Assembly: GCA_003142435.1 (NCBI GenBank)
Contig: PLMI01000046.1
Coordinates: forward strand, 13,509 to 20,705
From: Coxiellaceae bacterium
GTDB taxonomy: Bacteria > Pseudomonadota > Gammaproteobacteria > UBA9339
Direction: 5' to 3'
DNA length: 7,197 bases
The translations under genes were made by a program, and so were the position numbers. Below the pieces are notes generated by a model. It saw nothing but the letters and a program-made list of their open reading frames with translations, had not been told where the DNA came from and ran no database searches. Positions 1-5,527 of the stretch are shown here, one piece after another (positions within the stretch are counted from its first letter, which is position 1; each line of letters opens with the position of its first letter).

Positions 1-16
1 TTTTAATCGCAATTCT

Positions 17-40
17 ACGCAGACTAAAGCCTGCAGCTAC
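17..40. repeat. Imperfect GC-richer palindrome downstream of parE
   Basis: GCAGACTAAAGCCTGC (19-34) folds with GCAG pairing CTGC, one A/C mismatch, CT pairing AG and a two-base AA centre. On the minus strand this is about 25 to 40 bases past the parE stop. No T-run follows on either strand, so it is a poor intrinsic terminator. It does resemble the short dispersed palindromes (GCAGGCT...AGCCTGC type) that occur in intergenic DNA of many bacteria. Positions 1-56 hold no other recognisable feature and no partial gene. Confidence 0.35.
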
Positions 41-56
41 CAAAAATCCCTATACA

Positions 57-1970
57 TCAAATTTCCGCCAAATTGCCTTTATCTTCCAGCCACACCTTAC
101 GATCATGCGCGCGTTTTTTTGCGAGCAGCATATCAAGCAGCTCTTCGCTATTATCGCTATCCTCGATAGAAAGTTGCACCAGTCTCCTTGTATCAGGATC
201 CATTGTTGTTTCCCGCAACTGCAAAGGATTCATTTCACCGAGCCCTTTAAACCTTTGCACATTTATATTAGCGTTCTTTTTCTCAGCCTTAATTCGATCT
301 AAAATACCTTGTTTTTCAGCATCATCTAAAGCGTAATAAACTTCCTTACCGACATCAATTCTATAAAGCGGCGGCATGGCAACAAAAACATGCCCCTGGC
401 GCACCAGTTCTTTAAAGTGCCGCAAAAATAAGGCACAAAGAAGCGTTGCAATATGCAAACCATCGGAATCTGCATCAGCCAAAATACAAACTTTGCCATA
501 ACGCAAATTCGTCAAATCATTTTTCCCCGGCTCAATACCTAATGCGACTGAAATATCGTGCACTTCTTGCGAAGCTAAAATATCCTCGTCGCTTATCTCC
601 CAAGTATTGAGAATTTTACCGCGCAAAGGCATTACAGCTTGAGTTTCTTTATTGCGGGCTTGTTTAGCAGATCCTCCTGCAGAATCTCCTTCAACTAAAA
701 AAAGCTCCGTATAAGCTAAATCCTGGCTCAGGCAATCCGCTAATTTTCCAGGTAACGAAGGGCCCGCGGCAATTTTTTTGCGCTCGACCTTTTTGCCCAT
801 TTTTGTTCTTGTTTCAGCGTTGCTGATTACAAAAGCAGCGAGCGTTTCCCCTAAACCTACATTTTGATTCAGCCACAAACTAAAAGCATCTTTTACAATA
901 CCAGTTACAAAAGCAGCAGCTTCCCGCGAAGTAAGTTTTTCTTTAGTTTGTCCGGAAAACTGCGGATCTTGCAATTTTATTGATAAAATATAGCTACAAT
1001 TAAGCCAAATATCGTCGACTACTAATTTCAATCCTCGCGGCAACAATTTGCGCATTTCGCAAAATTCGCGCATTGCTTCAATTAAACCAGTTCGCAATCC
1101 ATTAACATGTGTTCCTCCCTGCGCCGTAGGAATCAAGTTTACATAACTTTCGAACACTCCCTCCCCGCCTTCTAAAAGCCAGGTAAGCGCCCACTCCGCA
1201 GTTTCATTCTCCGCCTCGAATTTGCCCATAAACGGCTTTTCTGAAAGCCTTGAAACATTTTCCAGCGAAGAGGTTAAATAGGATTCCAAACCATCTTCAT
1301 AAAACCATTCTTCGTGTTCGCCTGTTTGCTCATTGGTAAATGTAGTTCTTAAACCGGGGCATAAAACTGCTTTAGCGCGCAAAGCATGCTTAAGATGCGC
1401 AACTGAAAATTTATCTGAGTCAAAATACTTCGGATCAGCAAGAAAACGAATAGAAGTTCCTGTCTCACGCGGTTTTGCAGTATCGATGATTTTTAATTTT
1501 GCAACAGGTTCGCCATTTTCAAAACGCATTTGATAAACTTTTCCATCGCGTTTTACAACGACGGTAAGTTCTAATGACAAAGCGTTGACAACGGAAATGC
1601 CTACGCCATGAAGGCCGCCAGAAAATTTGTAATTTTTATCGGAAAACTTAGCACCGGCATGAAGACGAGTCAAAATTAATTCGACGCCGGATACTTTTTC
1701 TTCAGGGTGAATATCCGTCGGCATTCCGCGGCCATTGTCGATCACTTCAAGCGAATTGTCTTTGTGTAAAATCACATCGACAGCATTGGCAAAGCCCATG
1801 ATAGCTTCGTCAACGCTGTTATCGATGGCTTCAAAAGCCAAGTGATTAGGGCGGGAAGTATCTGTGTACATTCCAGGGCGGCGCCGTACTGGTTCTAAAC
1901 CGCTTAAAACCTCAATCGATTCTGCGTTGTAGTCTGTTTTTTTATTTTTTTTCGTTGAAGAATTTGCCAT
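57..1970 (-). CDS. parE: DNA topoisomerase IV subunit B (ParE)
   Basis: This is the ATPase/TOPRIM subunit of topoisomerase IV, which with ParC forms the A2B2 enzyme that unlinks daughter chromosomes and relaxes supercoils in the cytoplasm. The 637 residues compare with about 630 in E. coli ParE. Visible elements: the GHKL ATPase site with E47, N51, the DNGRG motif at 78-82 and GGLHGVG at 118-124; the transducer-domain QTK loop at 341-343 (ATP-contacting lysine K343); TOPRIM motif EGDSAGG at 427-433 and metal-binding DADSDG at 499-504; and RFKGLGEMNP at 573-582. It lacks the large insertion of gammaproteobacterial GyrB, and the stretch from EVHDISVALGI to the C-terminal LLAKKR reads like ParE rather than GyrB. 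The start at 1970 adds about ten Ser/Lys-rich residues before the conserved YNAESIEVL. No Shine-Dalgarno precedes it. It lies 71 bp downstream of the membrane-protein gene on the same strand, so it may have its own promoter or be read through. No parC is in the window. Confidence 0.97.
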   Translation of the reverse strand: MANSSTKKNKKTDYNAESIEVLSGLEPVRRRPGMYTDTSRPNHLAFEAIDNSVDEAIMGFANAVDVILHKDNSLEVIDNGRGMPTDIHPEEKVSGVELILTRLHAGAKFSDKNYKFSGGLHGVGISVVNALSLELTVVVKRDGKVYQMRFENGEPVAKLKIIDTAKPRETGTSIRFLADPKYFDSDKFSVAHLKHALRAKAVLCPGLRTTFTNEQTGEHEEWFYEDGLESYLTSSLENVSRLSEKPFMGKFEAENETAEWALTWLLEGGEGVFESYVNLIPTAQGGTHVNGLRTGLIEAMREFCEMRKLLPRGLKLVVDDIWLNCSYILSIKLQDPQFSGQTKEKLTSREAAAFVTGIVKDAFSLWLNQNVGLGETLAAFVISNAETRTKMGKKVERKKIAAGPSLPGKLADCLSQDLAYTELFLVEGDSAGGSAKQARNKETQAVMPLRGKILNTWEISDEDILASQEVHDISVALGIEPGKNDLTNLRYGKVCILADADSDGLHIATLLCALFLRHFKELVRQGHVFVAMPPLYRIDVGKEVYYALDDAEKQGILDRIKAEKKNANINVQRFKGLGEMNPLQLRETTMDPDTRRLVQLSIEDSDNSEELLDMLLAKKRAHDRKVWLEDKGNLAEI

Positions 1971-2041
1971 TTGATTTAAATATATTATTAAAAAGTTATG
2001 TGAATTAAGATTCGGTAAAAAATTGCTCTTTCATTAATCTT
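1971..2041. other. Short AT-rich gap between the membrane-protein gene and parE
   Basis: This 71-bp stretch is the likely leader of parE. On the minus strand it holds TTCACA (2004-1999, five of six to a -35) and several TATATT/TAATAT -10-like hexamers near 1979-1987, but none is spaced 16-18 bases from it. AAGATT just after the membrane-gene stop (2036-2041) can pair with AATCTT (2007-2012) across a 23-base loop, too weak to call a terminator. There is no Shine-Dalgarno before the parE ATG. Confidence 0.3.
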
Positions 2042-2872
2042 TTATGCTTTTACTTCTTGGACCCAATCCTCTGGTAAAACATCATAACTTCTGGTTTTTA
2101 TTATTGTACTGAAACTATAGATTCGCAATAACTCCCCTAACACCCAACCATTTTCGACAAAACTCATAACTCCATACCTTTGAGAAAATAATCCAAAATT
2201 CATTATTAAATCAGAGGTAACAATAATTATAGAACTTACGGCGAGATAAAAAATACCGCGATTTTTGGTCACTGTTAAGCAAAAAAGAGCAGCAAAAAAT
2301 ACTGCTATCTGTAAAAAAAGCTCTAAAAGATTATAAGCGCCATACACAGTAATGCTTTTTAAATTCCAGGCAAATGGAAAAAAGAAAACTGTGGACAAAA
2401 CAAAGACAATTAAAACAAAAGGCAAGTAAAATAAGGCTCCTTTTATTCTTCCCCTATAGAACTTCGCTTTACTCAACAATGCCAACCACACAACAACTTG
2501 AAACAACAAAAAACCAATATAAGGAAGATTATAAGAAGAAATTAATAAACTTGAAACTGAATCATGAGAAAAATGTGACAGGTTATAAAGAAATTGATAT
2601 ATTCCATTGGAAACAAAATCTAACGCACAAGCAAGTGTGATAAAAGCAAAGATTCGCTTTGCCCTTCCAACGGAATTACACCATATCCAAAATGCATAAC
2701 AAACACTAACAAATGTTAACGCTGCAGAAACTGAAAGTAAAACCCACCCCGTATAGATTTTGAATTGGTCAAATTGATTTATATCCAGGAATACTGCGCA
2801 ATAAATAGCCCAAACCATTACTATAAAAAAAAAGCTGTAATTTTTTTTAGCATTAATAAGCTGCATTTGCAT
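2042..2872 (-). CDS. Polytopic inner-membrane protein of unknown function
   Basis: I do not recognise this 276-residue protein. Hydrophobic stretches at about 12-30, 40-65, 73-97, 112-134, 145-167, 178-201 and 206-228, with a weaker one near 242-258, suggest seven or eight membrane helices. Basic loops follow helix 2 (GRAKR, 69-73) and helix 4 (KAKFYRGRIK, 135-144). Acidic residues sit inside hydrophobic segments at D85 (LDFVSNGIY) and D221 (TSDLIMNFGLF), both followed by an aromatic-rich patch. This is loosely like the sensory membrane modules of some histidine kinases and diguanylate cyclases, but no kinase, GGDEF or other signalling domain follows. The protein ends with a short soluble tail (PEDWVQEVKA). 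The start lies 8 bp after the mrcA stop, which suggests co-transcription and perhaps translational coupling. There is no clear ribosome binding site, and Met3 (2864-2866) is an equally possible start. Homopolymer runs lie in the first 20 codons. It is real as a gene; its function is unknown. Confidence 0.8.
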   Translation of the reverse strand: MQMQLINAKKNYSFFFIVMVWAIYCAVFLDINQFDQFKIYTGWVLLSVSAALTFVSVCYAFWIWCNSVGRAKRIFAFITLACALDFVSNGIYQFLYNLSHFSHDSVSSLLISSYNLPYIGFLLFQVVVWLALLSKAKFYRGRIKGALFYLPFVLIVFVLSTVFFFPFAWNLKSITVYGAYNLLELFLQIAVFFAALFCLTVTKNRGIFYLAVSSIIIVTSDLIMNFGLFSQRYGVMSFVENGWVLGELLRIYSFSTIIKTRSYDVLPEDWVQEVKA

Positions 2873-2880
2873 ATCTTTAT

Positions 2881-5250
2881 TTAAAATAATTGCCCGCCAT
2901 CATCCCCACTTCCATTTGCTGCGCCATTATCATTGCTGTCACCGTTTTCGCCTTCACCATCTCCAGAAGAACCATCCTCTGGGCTTTCTGTTGTGGGCAC
3001 TGTATCAGTAGTAAAAAGTTCAAATATAGCGTCCTCCTGGCCTGAATGTGCCAAAAGTCCTGTCGCAGGGTCAATTCTGACTGAAGTTATTCCGGGAGGT
3101 TCCGGAATACTGTGCTCAGGTTTACCGTGTAACGCTTCCTGCATAAAATCCATCCAGACGGGCAACGCCGCAACCGCACCATGCTCGTGAATCGATTCTG
3201 GTTGGTCAAATCCAATCCAAACGGTTGTTACTAAATCCGCATTATATCCTGAAAACCAACCATCAACTTGTTCATTAGTTGTACCTGTTTTACCTGCTAA
3301 ATCGTCGCGATGCAAGGAAGCAGCTTTACGTGCTGTACCAAATTTAATTACGTCCTTTAAAGCATTAGTAATCAAATAAGCATTTTGTGCAGTAATCACT
3401 CTCTCTGGAACAGGGGCTCCTGAGGGGACGATAGTATAATTATAACCTTCGACAACTGTGGGAGGATTAGTTTTAAAAATTGTTTGATCTTTTTGATCTT
3501 TAATTTCAAAAATAAAATAAGGCGTGATCCTATAGCCGCCATTGGCAAAAGCAGCAAAACCAACGGCCATTTTCATCGGCGTCAAAGAAGCTGTGCCTAA
3601 AGCCAATGAAGGCGCTACAGGAATTTCTGATGAATCAAATCCGAAGCGTTTTACGTACTCTGCGCCATAAGAAACGCCAATAGCCTGCAATAAACGCACT
3701 GAAACAAGATTAAATGATTCTGTCAAAGCAACTCTAAGCCTAGTTGGGCCGTAAAATCTCGAAGTATCATTTTGCGGACGCCAAACAGCATTAGTTCCTG
3801 GAACTGTAATTACAACTGGTGAATCATTGAAAACGCTTGCTAAAGTATAGCCTTTAGCCAAAGCAGCAGAATAAATAAAAGGCTTAAAACTGGAACCTGG
3901 CTGCCTATTTGCCTGAATTACGCGATTAAAACTGCTTTTCGCGTATGAAAAACCTCCATCCAATGCTATGACTGCTCCATTCTCGGGATTGAGTGCAACC
4001 AAAGCGCCTTCAACTTTTGGCACCTGAGAAAAATGCCATTCACCATCATTCGTTTTGCGCACTCTTATAACATCGCCGGCACGCAAATTTAAATTACTAT
4101 GCACCCAGGAAAAACCAGCTTTAGGAATTGTAATAACTTGACCGTCCGACAAAACAGCAAGTATAGAATTATCTTTCACTTTAGCAAACACTGCGGGCAA
4201 AAGACCATTATACGGCGGAATATTTGCCAGTTTTTTTAACCACTCCTGAGGATCTTCTGCATTACCTAATCTTTTTTCCGGGCCCCTGTATCCGTGGCGT
4301 TCATCATATGCGTAAATACCGTTTTTTAAAGCTTTATTCGCAACTTGCTGCAATTTGGAATCGATAGTTGTATAAACTTTAAATCCAATGTCATAAGCTT
4401 CATCACCAAACCTCTCGACCATAGCGTTACGCGCCATTTCAGCAACATAAGGCGCCTCAATTTCACTTCCCTGGCTGTTGTAATTGATATTCAATGGAGT
4501 TGCAATTGCTTCCTCATATTCAGCTTTAGTTATATGGCCGCTTTCAAACATTCTTTGCAGCACGTGATTGCGGCGTTCTAAAGCCGCGGCGGGATTCGAA
4601 ACGGGATTATCGCGGGAAGGCGCTTGAGGCAGGCCGGCAATTGACGCCATTTCCGGTAAAGTAAGCTGATCTAAAGTTTTGCCATAATAAACTAAAGCTG
4701 CAGCAGCAAATCCATAAGCGCGCTGGCCTAAATAAATTTTATTAAAATATAAATTTAAAATTTCATCTTTGCTAAAAGTGCGGTCAATTTTGAAAGCCAG
4801 CAAAATTTCATTGATCTTGCGCATAAAAGTCTTGTCGGGACTTAAAAAGAAATTACGCGCCACTTGCATGGTTATAGTGCTTGCGCCCTGCGTTACTTTT
4901 CCTGTAGAAACCATGGAAATTGTTGCGCGCACAAGTCCGATAAAATCGACGCCTTTGTGTTCATAAAAGCGCTGATCTTCAGTATCAATGACTGCTTGCA
5001 CTAATTTTTTGGGAACTTGACCAATGGAGACAGGAATGCGTTTTTTTTCGCCGAACTCCCCTATCAATTTACCATCGCTTGTGTAAATTCTTAAAGGGAT
5101 TTGCAGATGGATGTCTTTAAGCTGCTCTACGTCAGGCAAACTGATTGCCATATAAAAATAAAGGCAACCGAAAACGATGAGCGCAGATATTACTAAGCTC
5201 ATCAAACTTAAAGAACTATTTCTTACGAATTTTCTAACTAACTTCGGCAT
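2881..5250 (-). CDS. mrcA: Penicillin-binding protein 1A, bifunctional glycosyltransferase/transpeptidase
   Basis: This class A PBP polymerises lipid II into glycan strands and cross-links the peptide stems, acting from the inner membrane into the periplasm. After a short basic N-terminus, one membrane anchor spans about 13-35. The GT51 domain follows: EDQRFYEHKGVD at 91-102 (catalytic E91), GASTITMQVARNFF at 122-135, RKINEILLAFKI at 144-155 (second glutamate E148) and KIYLGQRAYG at 171-180. An OB-like domain lies at about 318-410. The transpeptidase domain has SSFK at 453-456 (nucleophile S453), SFN at 512-514 and KTGT at 654-657. At 789 residues it is about 60 shorter than E. coli PBP1A, mostly because of a shorter segment between about 595 and 650. 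The C-terminal tail (about 752-786) is low-complexity Gly/Asp/Asn/Ser and ends QLF, as E. coli PBP1A ends ELF. The start codon has no Shine-Dalgarno. It is the first gene of the minus-strand group. It is divergent from a surface-protein gene rather than from pilM, the common gammaproteobacterial neighbour. Confidence 0.97.
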   Translation of the reverse strand: MPKLVRKFVRNSSLSLMSLVISALIVFGCLYFYMAISLPDVEQLKDIHLQIPLRIYTSDGKLIGEFGEKKRIPVSIGQVPKKLVQAVIDTEDQRFYEHKGVDFIGLVRATISMVSTGKVTQGASTITMQVARNFFLSPDKTFMRKINEILLAFKIDRTFSKDEILNLYFNKIYLGQRAYGFAAAALVYYGKTLDQLTLPEMASIAGLPQAPSRDNPVSNPAAALERRNHVLQRMFESGHITKAEYEEAIATPLNINYNSQGSEIEAPYVAEMARNAMVERFGDEAYDIGFKVYTTIDSKLQQVANKALKNGIYAYDERHGYRGPEKRLGNAEDPQEWLKKLANIPPYNGLLPAVFAKVKDNSILAVLSDGQVITIPKAGFSWVHSNLNLRAGDVIRVRKTNDGEWHFSQVPKVEGALVALNPENGAVIALDGGFSYAKSSFNRVIQANRQPGSSFKPFIYSAALAKGYTLASVFNDSPVVITVPGTNAVWRPQNDTSRFYGPTRLRVALTESFNLVSVRLLQAIGVSYGAEYVKRFGFDSSEIPVAPSLALGTASLTPMKMAVGFAAFANGGYRITPYFIFEIKDQKDQTIFKTNPPTVVEGYNYTIVPSGAPVPERVITAQNAYLITNALKDVIKFGTARKAASLHRDDLAGKTGTTNEQVDGWFSGYNADLVTTVWIGFDQPESIHEHGAVAALPVWMDFMQEALHGKPEHSIPEPPGITSVRIDPATGLLAHSGQEDAIFELFTTDTVPTTESPEDGSSGDGEGENGDSNDNGAANGSGDDGGQLF

Positions 5251-5259
5251 ATTTAATGA

Positions 5260-5268
5260 ATTTTATCA
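5260..5268 (-). promoter_or_regulatory. Candidate extended -10 promoter of mrcA
   Basis: Read on the minus strand the sequence is TGATAAAAT, that is a TGn extension followed by TAAAAT (five of six matches to TATAAT). No good -35 lies upstream, as is usual for extended -10 promoters. A start about seven bases downstream would fall near 5253, only a few bases before the mrcA ATG at 5250, giving an almost leaderless message. This fits the absence of a Shine-Dalgarno but is inference; such hexamers are frequent in AT-rich DNA. Confidence 0.3.
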
Positions 5269-5409
5269 CAACAATAGCATTACGCTTAAATAAAAAAGTG
5301 ATCGATTGCCGTTAAAAACCACTTTAAAAAGAGAAAATTTAATAAAAAATGTAACTATTTGATTTTACTAAATTTTTTTATTACATGTTTTTTACAAATT
5401 TATAGATCT

Positions 5410-5469
5410 TTGCAACTTTTTGCACAAAAAAATTCTGTAATTCCATCAGCAATGTTGATAATATTGCAC
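5410..5469 (+). repeat. Three TTGCA(A/C) direct repeats in the divergent promoter region
   Basis: TTGCAA at 5410-5415, TTGCAC at 5420-5425 and TTGCAC at 5464-5469 lie in the same orientation upstream of the surface-protein gene. The first two are exactly ten bases apart, about one helical turn, and the last two share the eight bases TTGCACAA. The middle copy is also the core of a short inverted repeat, TTTTTG-CA-CAAAAA (5417-5430). They could be half-sites for a regulator of either divergent gene, but no known operator is recognised. Confidence 0.25.
5456..5464 (+). promoter_or_regulatory. Candidate extended -10 promoter of the surface-protein gene
   Basis: TGATAATAT has a TGn extension and a hexamer TAATAT (four of six). 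The overlapping GATAAT (5457-5462) matches five of six but has the TG one base too far away. A start near 5470 would leave a leader of about 55 bases that contains the AAGGAG site. The very AT-rich DNA upstream (5330-5400) could act as an UP element. No convincing -35 hexamer is spaced correctly, so this is a weak call. Confidence 0.25.
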
Positions 5470-5512
5470 AATTAAGGATTTCTTTTATTACTAGTAGATA
5501 GCACTTCAATTT

Positions 5513-5518
5513 AAGGAG
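5513..5518 (+). promoter_or_regulatory. Strong ribosome binding site of the surface-protein gene
   Basis: AAGGAG lies nine bases before the ATG at 5528 and is a near-perfect Shine-Dalgarno sequence. It decides the start, because a canonical signal peptide begins exactly there. It is notable as the only clear Shine-Dalgarno in the window; the three minus-strand genes have none. Confidence 0.9.
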
Positions 5519-5527
5519 AATTCAAGG

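Noticed and set aside
73..336. Plus-strand open frames of 65-87 codons inside parE
   Set aside because: They are antisense to the conserved ParE C-terminus, Ser/Phe-rich as expected for a reversed frame, and have no ribosome binding site.
57..1970. GyrB instead of ParE
   Set aside because: Length 637 without the gammaproteobacterial GyrB insertion, and the C-terminal third follows ParE closely.
2374..2640. Plus-strand 88-codon open frame, Lys/Gln-rich
   Set aside because: It is antisense to the membrane-protein gene, and its composition is what reversed hydrophobic codons give. No Shine-Dalgarno.
2877..3190. Small open frames on both strands over the 3' end of mrcA
   Set aside because: They reflect the low-complexity tail and transpeptidase domain of PBP1A read in other frames.
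5330..5400. Replication origin-like AT-rich region
   Set aside because: No DnaA boxes or iterons were seen. The AT richness is in line with a promoter region in a low-GC genome.
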